From Cephalothrix simula (Eukaryota; Nemertea; Palaeonemertea; Archinemertea; Cephalotrichidae), in the NCBI GenBank assembly GCA_035591015.1, contig JAXIUW010218062.1, positions 1 to 64,000 of the forward strand: a stretch of DNA of 64,000 bases, written 5' to 3'. The notes beneath the pieces are model-generated. The model was not told the origin of the DNA and searched no databases. It saw nothing but the letters and a program-made list of their open reading frames with translations. Position numbers and translations under genes: made by a program. Positions 35,654 through 45,463 of this stretch are shown one piece after another; within the stretch, counting starts at the first letter, position 1; every line of letters starts with the position of its first letter.

Positions 35654-36495
35654 TACTTGCCATATATCCAAGCTATTATAGAGCGTCCGATTATCGTTAT
35701 CAGCAAAACGAACACGGTTATCACCAAGGCTGCTGCCCAAGCCTGCGCATGCCATTCTACAAAAGGCCCCATTGCATATTGATAAATCGTTGCCGTTAGT
35801 GAGGCCATTGGCTCATTCATATCGGTAGAAAAGAATGAATTATTGAATGCCGTAAACAGCAGCGGAGCTGTTTCACCAGCCACGCGTGCCACAGAAAGAA
35901 TTATACCGGTCAATATGCCGGCTATAGCACCTCTATAAACAATTTGAATAATAACCTTATAGTAAGGTGCGCCCAAAGCAAAGGCTGCCTCTCTTAGTGT
36001 CCACGGAACAAGTCTGAGCATGTCTTCTGTAGTTCTGATAACTACCGGAATCATGATTATAGCCAAAGCTAAGCCACCCGCCCAGCCACTAAAATGCCCC
36101 ACGGGTCTAACCGCAATGGCATATACAAAAGTTCCGATGACTATTGAAGGCACGCTAACCATAATATCTGCCAGTGAGCTTAGTAACTTGGCTAGTAGCG
36201 TTCCACGACCATATTCAGCAAGATAGGTTCCGCCCAACACTCCCAAAGGCACTCCAATTATGCTGGCCACAGAAATAATCAATAATTGACCAATAAAGGC
36301 ATTCCGTAGTCCGCCACCATCTATGCCCGGTGGAGCGGGATCTTCGGTAAATAAATCTAGGTTTAAGGCACTGATACCATGGACGAATACATCACCAAGA
36401 ATCATAAGCAGCCAAAACAAACCCAACGCCGTTGCTAAAAAGCACATTGATAAAGCTATGAATCCTTTTACTTTTCTGTACTTTATTCTGTTCAC
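35653..36495 (-). CDS. pstA: Phosphate ABC transporter permease PstA
   Basis: The 280-residue inner-membrane permease has about six transmembrane helices. It has the PstA-type segment [18 protein letters not shown] and the cytoplasmic coupling loop [16 protein letters not shown]. Start is GTG 36495, overlapping the pstC stop by one base (TAGTG), which argues for coupled translation. Confidence 0.95.
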   Translation of the reverse strand: MNRIKYRKVKGFIALSMCFLATALGLFWLLMILGDVFVHGISALNLDLFTEDPAPPGIDGGGLRNAFIGQLLIISVASIIGVPLGVLGGTYLAEYGRGTLLAKLLSSLADIMVSVPSIVIGTFVYAIAVRPVGHFSGWAGGLALAIIMIPVVIRTTEDMLRLVPWTLREAAFALGAPYYKVIIQIVYRGAIAGILTGIILSVARVAGETAPLLFTAFNNSFFSTDMNEPMASLTATIYQYAMGPFVEWHAQAWAAALVITVFVLLITIIGRSIIAWIYGK

Positions 36496-37457
36496 TAAGA
36501 TTTACTCCTGCCCAAATACGGCAATGCCAGTTTAGCCAACGCTAAAACCATAAAACTCGCCACAAACAGTATCAAAGCCAAATTAAATAGTGCAGAAAGA
36601 TACATATCGCTATCAGCTTCGGTAAACTCATTCGCCAAGGCCACGGTGATAGTTGTGGCCGCATCAAACAATGACGGGCTTATTTGATGAGTATTACCAA
36701 GCACAAAGGCCACTGCCATCGTTTCACCCAATGCTCTGCCTAGCGACAGGACAATACCGCCAAAAACCCCCAACTTTGAATAAGGTATAACAATATCCTT
36801 AATCACTTCCCATCGGGTTGCGCCAGTGGCGTAGGCTGACTCTTTAACCATCGCCGGGGTTAAATTAAAGGCATCACGAGAAATACTCGCCGTAAAAGGA
36901 ATAATCATGATGCTGAGGATCACGCTGGCAGTCAGCATATCAATGCCCAGAGTAGTGCCTGACAGTAGCGTATTGAACAGCGGTAACTTACCAATTGAAG
37001 ACTGCAACGCCGGCTCTATGTAATCAGCCATGATTGGTGCTAAAGTAAACAAGCCCCACATTCCATAAACAATGCTGGGGATGGCAGCAAGTAGCTCAAT
37101 TGCAGCTCCAAGAGGCCCCTTGAGCCAAGAAGGTGCCAGCTCAGTTATAAAAATAGCGATACCAATCGCAATCGGTATCGCCATCAATAAGGCTAAAAAA
37201 GTGGTTACCGCCGTTCCGTAGAGTGCTGCCGCAGCTCCAAATTCTTCACTTACAGGGTTCCACTCATTGGTGAAAATAAACTTGAAGAAACCAAACTCTT
37301 TAATAGACAGCCAAGACTCACCTATCAAGACCACCACTATGCCCAGTATAATCACCAAAATTGATACCGAAGATGCAGCAGTTAGTCCATAGAACACATT
37401 GTCTTTCAGATTGCGTTCAATCTTAAACATAGATACTTTATGCCTCTTTTTGAGCAT
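36495..37457 (-). CDS. pstC: Phosphate ABC transporter permease PstC
   Basis: The 320-residue permease partners PstA. It shows the PstC segment ELLAAIPSIVYGMWGLFTLAP and the coupling motif VKESAYATGATRWEVIKDI. Start may be ATG 37457, immediately after the pstS stop, or ATG 37430 (MFKIERNLKD). The long periplasmic loop before the core permease helices is normal. Confidence 0.95.
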   Translation of the reverse strand: MLKKRHKVSMFKIERNLKDNVFYGLTAASSVSILVIILGIVVVLIGESWLSIKEFGFFKFIFTNEWNPVSEEFGAAAALYGTAVTTFLALLMAIPIAIGIAIFITELAPSWLKGPLGAAIELLAAIPSIVYGMWGLFTLAPIMADYIEPALQSSIGKLPLFNTLLSGTTLGIDMLTASVILSIMIIPFTASISRDAFNLTPAMVKESAYATGATRWEVIKDIVIPYSKLGVFGGIVLSLGRALGETMAVAFVLGNTHQISPSLFDAATTITVALANEFTEADSDMYLSALFNLALILFVASFMVLALAKLALPYLGRSKS

Positions 37458-38480
37458 CTAGTATATCTTGTTGTGCTTCCAGTATTGCCTGATTCTTTCT
37501 TTCAAGGTCTGTGGCAATGCAACATAATCCAATCTTTCAGCGGTTTTATCTCCATTAACATAAGCCCAATCAAAAAACTTAACCACAGGTTTATTCTCTG
37601 CAAGCTGTTCTTTGGCCAACAAAATGAAGGTTGCACCAGCAATAGGCCACGCATCAGCACCCGGCGAGTTTATCAACCACAGATAAAAATGCTTATCAAC
37701 AGCAAAATCAGCTGAAGCGGCGGCGGCCTTAAAGCTATCAAAGCTAGGTTCAACAAAGTTTTTGGCAAGGTTTTTAAGCGCAACATAGCTAAGATTATTC
37801 TGCTTGGCATAGGCAAACTCAACATAGCCGATAGAGCTACGACTGCGCTTTACATAATTAGCAACTCCCTCATTACCCTTACCGCCAATACCGACCGGCC
37901 ACTTAACAGATTTGCCATCACCAACGGTGCTTTGCCACTTGGGGCAAACACTAGATAAGTACTTAGTGAATATAGCTGTTGTACCAGAGCCATCAGAACG
38001 CCGAACTACAGTAATATCATCTTGAGGCAGCTTAATGCCGGGGTTTAAGCCTGCGATGGATTTATCATTCCACTGCTTAATGTCGCCAAGAAATATACCG
38101 CATAAACTTTGCTCATCAAGTTTGATTGCTCCTGATTTAATACCCCTGATGTTGAATACCGGCACAACGCCCCCAATTACAGCCGGAAATTGCAATAGAT
38201 TATCTTCAGCTAACTTATCTGGCGTCAGTGGCGCATCTGAAGCACCAAAGTTTACAGTTCTGGCAATAATTTGGCGTTGCCCGCCACCAGAGCCAATAGA
38301 CTGATAATTAATTCTTATCTTGGTAGCCTTGTTATACTCATAGCTCCATGCCGAATACACAGGAAATGGAAATGAAGCCCCTGCCCCATTAATTGTTTGC
38401 CCTTGAGCTATAGAACTTAACAATGCAACGCCCAAAATAGCTCCGCAAAAAACAAACTGCCTTAAAGTTTTTATCATCAT
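37458..38480 (-). CDS. pstS: Phosphate-binding protein PstS
   Basis: This periplasmic protein delivers phosphate to PstCAB. After the signal peptide (CGAILGVALLSSIAQGQ) comes the family start INGAGASFPFPVYSAWSYEY. IGSGGGQRQI, NFGASDAPLT and VRRSDGSGTTAIFTKYLS follow, all near phosphate ligands. ATG 38480 or 38477 gives a normal signal peptide; the longest frame begins at 38561 with a 27-residue unlikely leader. It is the first gene of pstSCAB-phoU. I could not see a Pho box upstream. Confidence 0.93.
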   Translation of the reverse strand: MMIKTLRQFVFCGAILGVALLSSIAQGQTINGAGASFPFPVYSAWSYEYNKATKIRINYQSIGSGGGQRQIIARTVNFGASDAPLTPDKLAEDNLLQFPAVIGGVVPVFNIRGIKSGAIKLDEQSLCGIFLGDIKQWNDKSIAGLNPGIKLPQDDITVVRRSDGSGTTAIFTKYLSSVCPKWQSTVGDGKSVKWPVGIGGKGNEGVANYVKRSRSSIGYVEFAYAKQNNLSYVALKNLAKNFVEPSFDSFKAAAASADFAVDKHFYLWLINSPGADAWPIAGATFILLAKEQLAENKPVVKFFDWAYVNGDKTAERLDYVALPQTLKERIRQYWKHNKIY

Positions 38481-38561
38481 GAGTTTATTGGCTAGGTTGA
38501 CTATCAGTTTGCAAAGAATAACTTTGTTCACCATAAAATGATTAGCGATACTTTTCTTCAT

Positions 38562-39156
38562 TAGAAAAGATAACCATTTGTATTAATTCAATCTATTTAA
38601 TAAAATTCTTTTTGACTTGGCAATCAGAAAGGCTAACTTATTGATATAATATGTTTTTACAAAGTAGTCGGTATTACTTTAGTACCTTATGAGGTCTATA
38701 GCAACAGTGGAGTGCTAGAATTAGATTGCAGAGCAGCAATCTTGTGGTGGCTGAGTGCATTGCATTGAATAAGACTGCAGCCTCTTTCAGTACGTTAGCC
38801 TTGTTGGATTTAATGACTAGAGTTAAAAAACGAGGCTTGCCTGCTTCTAATGCTAACAGAAGATGCTCACAGCACTACTATAGAACTTAGTAATGCTGAA
38901 ATATCTTTGACAATAGAGTATGAGTTTAAGTGAAAGCGATACTCAAAAAAAATCAATCCGCTTACTAAGTGTGTTTATTAAGTATGCTTATTCAATATGT
39001 TGGCAAAGCCGAAGTAGTAATAAATTCTATGTGTTTTCAATATTTTTCGTCAAACGTGCAAATTTTGTAGCCTAGTAAGTAGCATTTGTGCCAAATGGAT
39101 ATGGCAATACAGAAGCATCAATCTAAATTAATAGGCCATTATCAAACTAAACTCTA
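38562..39156. other. Intergenic region upstream of pst, no gene seen
   Basis: About 600 AT-rich bases between the pst operon and a BamE-like fragment. The pst promoter must lie at the left end. No open frame has protein-like features. Confidence 0.5.
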
Positions 39157-39208
39157 TTAAGATTGACCAAAAAGAGCTTCAACCTCGGCTCTGGTAACCT
39201 TTCCAATA
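39157..39208 (-). pseudogene. Remnant of a BamE/SmpA-like domain
   Basis: Just after the stop of the BamE-like lipoprotein, another frame on the same strand reads IGKVTRAEVEALFGQS. This clearly parallels IGMTTKAEVEDLFGKP inside the intact gene. It is cut off by a stop and has no start of its own, so it is either a decayed tandem copy or a C-terminal domain lost by frameshift. Confidence 0.5.
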
Positions 39209-39511
39209 TCAGTAAAAACTAGACTCACTAGTTTCAACAGATTCTACTATCTCATCCATATCAAACTTAATATTCAAACTAGTGGCACTCCCTAAAAATT
39301 TAATTGGAACAATATATTTGTATTCCCAAATCAATGATCCGTTATCATATTCAATTTCATTCGGCTTGCCAAAAAGATCTTCTACTTCGGCTTTGGTTGT
39401 CATTCCAATCTCAATTTTTGCAATTTCTTCGGGGTCGGTGATGGAACCATTCCCCAAAGAACAGCCCGCCACAATCAAGGCTAAACCAAAAGCTACAGAT
39501 AATTTCTTCAT
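39209..39511 (-). CDS. BamE/SmpA-like small lipoprotein
   Basis: The product has a signal peptide with lipobox IVAGC and a compact mature domain with the SmpA/OmlA pattern. Visible parts are KIEIGMTTKAEVEDLFGKPNE followed by a beta-strand region ending ESVETSESSFY. BamE binds the BAM outer-membrane assembly complex, but many small lipoproteins share the fold, so the role is not certain. The start chosen is ATG 39511 (MKKLS); an in-frame codon at 39523 is the longest alternative. Confidence 0.72.
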   Translation of the reverse strand: MKKLSVAFGLALIVAGCSLGNGSITDPEEIAKIEIGMTTKAEVEDLFGKPNEIEYDNGSLIWEYKYIVPIKFLGSATSLNIKFDMDEIVESVETSESSFY

Positions 39512-39523
39512 ATTTTCTACCAC

Positions 39524-40052
39524 TTAAATTAATGACTTATTCAATATCTTCATCCCATAATTAATTGAAAACCTTTATAGCTTTTTGGGCAGATAAACCA
39601 TCTTGGCAACTATTCCTGCTATCAAAGGCTTCGGCCGCAATACAACCGGTCATTATCACTCTAAAACTCTATGTCTGTACAAGCTCTATACGTCTCTAAC
39701 TTTTTGAAGTTCCATCTAAAATCACACAGCGAAGCGTACCCAGTGATGCTTTAGTTATGCGCCTACAGAGGGGGCATTTTCAAAGCATCTAGTAATCATG
39801 TGCCTACCGCTGGCTTGCCGAAGTGCCGGGCATCAATCGCTTCGCCAAGCAATATCTAGATTAAAATATCTATCTTCTTAGTATCTTAATAGGCATGTTG
39901 CCTATGGCGTCATCTAAGCTATTATTAGTAGAGGCAGAATACCTAATCTAAAATCAGAAGTAAATGAAAAATGTATGTGTAAAAGAGCTGCCAAACAAGG
40001 TACTGTTCTGTACAAATGAGTGAGTTATCGCCATTTTCTGTAGCTTAGCCTG
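39524..40052. other. Intergenic region, no gene seen
   Basis: About 530 bases between the BamE-like gene and tRNA-Pro, AT-rich, with no convincing open frame, repeat or RNA structure. Confidence 0.5.
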
Positions 40053-40124
40053 TCGGGGCGAGAGGAATTGAACCTCCGACCTCACCCACCCCAAGGGTGC
40101 GCGCTACCACTGCGCCACGCCCCG
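40053..40124 (-). tRNA. tRNA-Pro (anticodon GGG)
   Basis: On the minus strand the acceptor CGGGGCG pairs with CGCCCCG. The D arm is GCGC/GCGC and the anticodon stem CACCC/GGGTG. The loop TTGGGGT gives anticodon GGG, and the T arm is GGAGG/CCTCT with a TTCAATT loop. The discriminator is A. The next bases are CAG, so CCA is not encoded, unlike the valine tRNA in this window. Confidence 0.95.
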
Positions 40125-40136
40125 CAGACTGTTGTT

Positions 40137-40165
40137 AATATACAGAACAACCTTTGGTGTGGCCA
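40137..40165 (-). promoter_or_regulatory. Sigma-70-type promoter for tRNA-Pro
   Basis: On the minus strand TGGCCA and TATATT are spaced by 17 bases, with the -10 element ending 12 bases before the mature tRNA. The -10 matches 5 of 6 consensus bases. Confidence 0.45.
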
Positions 40166-40289
40166 GTGTAACACGAATAGTTGAATAGAATTGCCAAATT
40201 GAGTAGACTTCGCATTATTTGTTGAACCACCATCCATACAGCCAACGTGCTAAAGTATTGGAATTGTTTTATTCTGTATTTATTGCTAA

Positions 40290-41282
40290 ATGCCTAAGCA
40301 ACGTATTTTAAGCGGCGTCAAGCCCACCGGCACTCCACATTTGGGCAACTATTTGGGAATGATTAAGCCTGCGTTGCAGCTTAGTCAGCAAAGCGAGTCG
40401 TTCTTTTTTATCGCTGACTACCACGCTTTAACGGCTCTTGAAGAGCCTTTGCATCTTAAAGAGTACACCTATGACTTAGTGGCTACCTTTGCTACTGCGG
40501 GCATGAATTTTTCTCGTAATTGTTTTTATCGCCAGTCAGATATTCCTTTAGTTACCGAGCTGAATTGGATTTTAAGCTGTGTAACTCCAGTGGGGCTGCT
40601 AGAGCGTGGCCACGCCTTTAAGGACAAAAAACAAAAGTCTATTGAGGTTAATCATGGTGTATTTGCCTATCCGGTATTGATGGCGGCCGATATTCTGCTT
40701 TATGATGCTACTACGGTTCCCGTAGGCAAAGATCAAAAGCAGCACTTAGAAATTGCTCGTGATCTCGCTCAACGCTTCAATAATCGTTTTGAAGACGTCT
40801 TAGTCGTGCCCGAGGCACTTATTCAGGAAGAAACAGCAATTATTGCCGGCATTGATGGTCGCAAAATGAGTAAATCTTACAATAATGAAATACCGTTGTT
40901 CTGCGAACCAAGAACCTTGCGCAAGCGTATCATGCAAATCAAAACTGATTCGCTGACGGTTAAAGACCAAAAAGACCCTGAACAATGCAATGTTTTTAAT
41001 TTGTTCAAGTGCTTTGCCACGCCGTCAGAAATTGAGTACTGGCGCAAGCGTTATAAGCAAGGCGGAATGGGTTATGGTGAGATTAAACAGGCCACATTTG
41101 AAGTTGTCTACCGTGAGCTTGGTGACAAGTATGATGACTACCGCCGTATTCGCTCTGATAGCGACAAAATGGAGCAGATACTAGCCGATGGCGCTCATAA
41201 GGCCAAAAGCGTTGCTGAAGATGTTTTGGCTAGGGTCAGAAAGAGCATTGGCCTAGCTGAGTATCCGACAACCAGCAGATAA
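40290..41282 (+). CDS. trpS: Tryptophanyl-tRNA synthetase
   Basis: This class I synthetase charges tRNA-Trp. The HIGH-type motif is PTGTPHLGNYLG and the KMSKS motif appears as GRKMSKSYNN. ILSGVKPTG at the start and ADILLYDATTVPVGKDQKQH are typical family segments. The 330-residue length is normal. Its 3' end overlaps the convergent FrnE-like gene by 30 bases. Confidence 0.95.
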   Translation: MPKQRILSGVKPTGTPHLGNYLGMIKPALQLSQQSESFFFIADYHALTALEEPLHLKEYTYDLVATFATAGMNFSRNCFYRQSDIPLVTELNWILSCVTPVGLLERGHAFKDKKQKSIEVNHGVFAYPVLMAADILLYDATTVPVGKDQKQHLEIARDLAQRFNNRFEDVLVVPEALIQEETAIIAGIDGRKMSKSYNNEIPLFCEPRTLRKRIMQIKTDSLTVKDQKDPEQCNVFNLFKCFATPSEIEYWRKRYKQGGMGYGEIKQATFEVVYRELGDKYDDYRRIRSDSDKMEQILADGAHKAKSVAEDVLARVRKSIGLAEYPTTSR

Positions 41283-41918
41283 TTGCGGCAAATCGGCTTG
41301 CTGACCTATATTTTCTAAAGATTGCACAACCTCATTATAGCCCTGATAACCAAGGCTAACTGGGTAAGTCTCTTGATTGGTTCTTAGCCATAGCGATGGA
41401 AAGCCGCTTACTCCAAAGGTTTCTGCGCTTTTTAAGTCGGCATTAAAAGCCGCATCGGTGGCCTCTGAGGCCAAAATCTGCTTAAAGTCATCGGCAACAA
41501 GCCCTACCTCCGTTGCTATTTGAACTTGGGTGGCTAATTGAGTAGGGTCTAACGCACGTTGATAAAATGCTTTTAGCATTCCATTCATGTATTCCCAAGT
41601 CTTAGTTTCGTCTTGTATTTTAGCAGCGATAACGGCCTTACAAGCAGTATAAGTAGTTTGTAAAGGGCGATGCTCATCCCAAAAATCAAAATTGAAACTT
41701 TGCCCGGTAGCTGCGGTTATTGTCTGCCAAATACGCTTGGTGCGCTCAGCAAATTGATCATCCATCGCCTGTTCTGCACCACCACGCAAACCGCCCATTA
41801 TCAAGACCGTTTCTAACTCGGTATATTCAATGCGAAGTTTATTAATAATCGGTGAAAAAGCCCAACACCACGAACACATTGGGTCAGCAAAATAATACAG
41901 CTTGGGCAAGTCATTCAT
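41253..41918 (-). CDS. DsbA-family (FrnE-like) thiol oxidoreductase
   Basis: The 221-residue protein has a thioredoxin fold with an active-site CSWC (FADPMCSWCWAFSP) near the N terminus. GLRGGA and the cis-proline loop GVSGFPSLWL also match the DsbA/FrnE family. No signal peptide is visible, so it is likely cytoplasmic. The substrate is unknown. Confidence 0.82.
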   Translation of the reverse strand: MNDLPKLYYFADPMCSWCWAFSPIINKLRIEYTELETVLIMGGLRGGAEQAMDDQFAERTKRIWQTITAATGQSFNFDFWDEHRPLQTTYTACKAVIAAKIQDETKTWEYMNGMLKAFYQRALDPTQLATQVQIATEVGLVADDFKQILASEATDAAFNADLKSAETFGVSGFPSLWLRTNQETYPVSLGYQGYNEVVQSLENIGQQADLPQLSAGCRILS

Positions 41919-42432
41919 GAGGCACTATAAGGGGCATTGTTAAGATAAAAGGTGAAGCCATAAACTGGGCACACGTAAAATGGTCGCTACAGATTGGTTA
42001 ATGTAGCTTAATTAATAGAGTTTGGCTAATAGAGTTTGCGCAATAGAGTTTACGCTATAGAATTTGATTACAAGACTAGTCAATCGCTTAACTAGTGTAC
42101 AGCCATCAGCAGCACTAGTTATAAACTAGTTATAAAATAGCTAATACTAACAGCAATTACTTATTAATAATCAGATAATTCACATGGCCAAATAATAAAA
42201 AGGGATTGCCGAAATAGCTCAATTATTGGAGCATCATTAAAACAGCTAGAGAAGATAGAATGCAATTGATGTTTCGGCCTTCCAGCATATTCTAATCAAC
42301 TATTTACCGTTCTTCGCTGATGGTTGCAATCATATCTAATAGCATTGAAAGTTTTTAGAACTAAGCCCGCTATATGGCTGAATTTAAGGTGTTCCAAAAG
42401 CCAAATTAGGGTTATATTTTAGGGAATATGGG
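41919..42432. repeat. Intergenic region with short tandem repeats
   Basis: At about 42012-42066 a 15-base unit (taatagagtttggct-like) repeats about four times, and actagttata occurs twice close to 42118. No gene was seen in the remainder before rnpB. Confidence 0.5.
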
Positions 42433-42820
42433 TGCGAGTTGTCAATAAGCCGGGTTCTGTCTGTTCATGAACTAGTGCTACCATTTATCTAGGCCATCTG
42501 TTACCAAATGGCTCAAGCATCCTACCCGACGGCTTGGCGAGCAACCTCAACGCCGTCCTACATGGATTTGCTCCGAATGGGGTTTACCATGCCTGAACTG
42601 TTGCCAGTTCAGCGGTGAGCTCTTACTTAAAGGCTTGCGCCCCCACCTTTTCACCCTTACCTGAACCAAGGTTCATCGGCGGTATATTTTCTGTGGCACT
42701 TTCCTTAGGGTCGCCCCCACTGGCGGTTAGCCAGCATTCTGCTCTGTGGAGCCCGGACTTTCCTCTACAAGCCTATAAAACTAGTCTATGGCCTGTAGCA
42801 GCAGCATTTTCAACTCTAAA
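42433..42820 (-). ncRNA. rnpB: RNase P RNA (bacterial type A-like)
   Basis: On the minus strand the universal 5' core GAGGAAAGTCCGGGCTCCAC and the 3' element ACAGAACCCGGCTTAT are both present. Internal conserved parts such as CAGGTAAGGGTGAAA-like sequence and GGTAAACCCCAT also match. The ends are set by a possible P1 pair, GAGTTG near 42815 with CAACTC near 42438. It processes tRNA 5' ends. A plus-strand open frame across it is meaningless. Confidence 0.93.
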
Positions 42821-42884
42821 TTTCATGAAAAACACCCATATTCTAACTATAAAAACTACGGCTAAGTCGCTATTTATGTGCTAA

Positions 42885-44108
42885 TTATCTTGCTGTAAAT
42901 CCAACACCGGAGGCATCTTTTCTTTTGGGTACTAAGCGGTTTAATTCTTCAATATCAGGATTAATTTTTGTTGAGATACTCTGCATTCCAGCCCTTCTAG
43001 CGCACCCGGCCAACAGTTCGGCATATTCAAGGCGAAGAACGTTGGTGGTTGGACTGGCAACCTCTTTCTTCCACAGCCCATAACTGCGCCACAGAACCTC
43101 GGTGGCTTTTTTGTACTGTTTTTTAATTTTCAAGTTTGAGGCATGAGTTTTAGCAATATGTAATAGCGTTGTTGTATTTTGAGTAGCACCAGAATCTAAG
43201 GCCTCAGCATATATCTTGCCAACGATGTTGTATAAAGAGTCTTGTATTTTAGTCAATGATGCAGAATTTGTTGTCTCAACCAGCGGTATCTTAGAGCCAA
43301 GATCACGATTAAAGCGTGATGCAAAGCTGCTGATTTTTCCACCATCTTCAATATTACTTTTATTGAAGGCTATAAAATCAGCAATATTCTGATAAATCTC
43401 GGCTATCCTCAAAGATATGATATTTTTATGCGTAGACAAATTGCTCTGACTGTTCTTAAACATCTGACTGACATAATTATATTGTGTCAACGAGTCATAA
43501 ATACTGCCTTGCTTATAGTAGGCATTGGCCAGTTCAATGCGCAAACTAAGGTCTCGCGGCTTTTCACAGACACGGCGCATGGCCGAGTGCACAGATATTT
43601 CTTTAGCACGAAAATCGCCTACGGTGCTACTAGCAGACGTTTTCCCGGGAGACATCCCCACCATCTCAGTGCTTATTCTATAAATGAAGTCTTCGGCTTC
43701 GGCGTTGATACAGCTTGGTGAATACTGAATTATAGATCGGCAACACTCTACAGCACGGTAAAAAACCTTAGTAGCTTCATGAATATCCGCCTCAGCACGC
43801 ATCCGAGCAGTATAATTGACTATACAAAATTTAAGTACATTCAATAACTCTGACCGTGGCCTAGAGCTATAGTATAGCAAGGTTGCTGCAACCATCTTGT
43901 CGTGCTCAACCAGTTTTAGGCCTTCCCAGCGTGAATCAAAAAGAACACCCAATGGATAGGGCGGTCGCCCCCGCAAAGTGACTACGCTCTTAACAAGCCC
44001 TAGATACTTGTCTTTTTCCCACTGAACAAGATTACGAGTGGCGTTAATGTACGACCTCTCAATCCAATTCTCACTCTTTTTTTTACTGCTTGGTGCACTT
44101 TCCTGCAT
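42885..44108 (-). CDS. TPR-like helical protein of unknown function
   Basis: The 407-residue protein has no signal peptide and a charged Ser/Lys-rich start. Most of it looks like paired alpha helices with TPR-like stretches (LSLRIELANAYYKQGSIYDSL, AKTHASNLKIKKQYKKATEVLW). I recognise no enzymatic motif. It lies between rnpB and the divergent phosphodiesterase gene. Confidence 0.65.
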   Translation of the reverse strand: MQESAPSSKKKSENWIERSYINATRNLVQWEKDKYLGLVKSVVTLRGRPPYPLGVLFDSRWEGLKLVEHDKMVAATLLYYSSRPRSELLNVLKFCIVNYTARMRAEADIHEATKVFYRAVECCRSIIQYSPSCINAEAEDFIYRISTEMVGMSPGKTSASSTVGDFRAKEISVHSAMRRVCEKPRDLSLRIELANAYYKQGSIYDSLTQYNYVSQMFKNSQSNLSTHKNIISLRIAEIYQNIADFIAFNKSNIEDGGKISSFASRFNRDLGSKIPLVETTNSASLTKIQDSLYNIVGKIYAEALDSGATQNTTTLLHIAKTHASNLKIKKQYKKATEVLWRSYGLWKKEVASPTTNVLRLEYAELLAGCARRAGMQSISTKINPDIEELNRLVPKRKDASGVGFTAR

Positions 44109-44336
44109 TTAGCTTTACTGGGTGTATGGATTATGGCCTCTCAAAAAGATCTTTCTACAGTCTAGATCGCAAAAATTGTAACATGAATATACCTGACAAT
44201 AAAGCGTACTTTATAGCAATATAGTAATATAACGGCAGATATAAAATTTTTGTTTAGTATTTGATGATTTTTGGGTAACATACTTAAGAATTGACACTGT
44301 TTGTTTAAGTTGTAACTTGATTGGGATGAAAAACTA

Positions 44337-45281
44337 ATGGAAGAACTCGGAAGAACTTATTCTGTTCTTGGCATTAAGGGCAAAAAATCTTTATCAGAAT
44401 TGGCCTTTAGACTGTTTGAGTATGAAGGCTCTATGAAAGCCTTAGACATAGATCATAAAAAGCTAAAACGCCTTATCACAAAAAATGCCGAAGGCTATAA
44501 AAACAATCCCTATCATAACTTTCAACATGCGCTAGATACAATTCAAATGATGGCGTGGTTGCTGAAACGCCCGCACCTAAAAAGTGTATTGTCGCCTGAA
44601 TATCGCTTTATTATGATGGTAGTCATGCTTGCTCATGATGTTGGACACCCCGGCAATGATAACTCGTGGGAAATTAAAACCAACAGTGAGCTGGCTCGGC
44701 GTTACAACAATAAATCAGTCCTTGAGAACAACTCGTTAGATCTGCTTAAAGGCTATTTGGCAGACCCTGATGCCGATGTGTTTGGCACACTTAACGCTAG
44801 GATGGGTAGTGATAAGGTTTATTCAATAGCCAGCAGTCTTTTGTTAGCCACTGACTTTGCTTGGCATAACGATTTTTTGAAGATTATGCGCTCGGTTTTA
44901 GATAAGGGTTCTATTGATTTTAATGAAGACGAAACGCTGTTAGCCTGTTCACAAAGCCTAATTAAAGTTGCTGACATTTCTAATGTTGCCAAGCCTTTTC
45001 GTCAGGCAAGAATCTGGGGGCGTCGTGTAATGGAAGAAATGTGGAATCAGGGCGATAAGGAGCGTGAATTAAAGCTAGACTTAGGACCGCTTAATGATCG
45101 CACTGGCGTTGAGTTTAACGCCTCTCAAGCCGGTTTTATAAAGTTTGCTGCCTATGAGCTATTTAAGCTGTTGCACAAAGTAGAATCTGAGACCATAGAC
45201 ATGCTTGAGGGCATGCTTAGCAATCAAGTTGCCTATGAACGCACCGCAGAATTGGTTAAAACCATGAAGTCTACTCCATAG
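44337..45281 (+). CDS. Class I 3',5'-cyclic nucleotide phosphodiesterase (eukaryote-like)
   Basis: The 314 residues correspond to a stand-alone class I PDE catalytic domain. The metal-binding pattern is complete: YHNFQHALD (residues about 58-66), AHDVGHPGNDN matching HDxxHxGxxN (about 100), and the Asp in VADISN (about 212). The nucleotide-gripping Gln sits in ASQAGFIKFAAYELF, just as in animal PDEs. EEMWNQGDKERELKL is also shared. It should hydrolyse cAMP and/or cGMP in the cytoplasm. There is no GAF or other regulatory domain and no cyclase gene nearby. This class is uncommon in bacteria. Confidence 0.88.
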   Translation: MEELGRTYSVLGIKGKKSLSELAFRLFEYEGSMKALDIDHKKLKRLITKNAEGYKNNPYHNFQHALDTIQMMAWLLKRPHLKSVLSPEYRFIMMVVMLAHDVGHPGNDNSWEIKTNSELARRYNNKSVLENNSLDLLKGYLADPDADVFGTLNARMGSDKVYSIASSLLLATDFAWHNDFLKIMRSVLDKGSIDFNEDETLLACSQSLIKVADISNVAKPFRQARIWGRRVMEEMWNQGDKERELKLDLGPLNDRTGVEFNASQAGFIKFAAYELFKLLHKVESETIDMLEGMLSNQVAYERTAELVKTMKSTP

Positions 45282-45463
45282 AATTAATCCGTAAAACACT
45301 AACTCGCTGTAGCAGAAACTTAATAGATTACTCTATTGATTGCTTACATCTGGCAAGAGCTTCGGCACTGCGTTTGGTAATCGTTGCCTGAACATTTGCT
45401 TCAAGGGCTAGCTTTCGTAAACTGATACTCTAGAAATAATGGTCTTATACTTAAAATATGCGC

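Noticed and set aside
38481-38700. Pho box in front of pstS
   Set aside because: No pair of CTGTCAT-like repeats at the right spacing was visible.
42615-42884. Plus-strand open frame of 89 codons
   Set aside because: It lies mostly across the RNase P RNA gene on the other strand and has no protein-like features.
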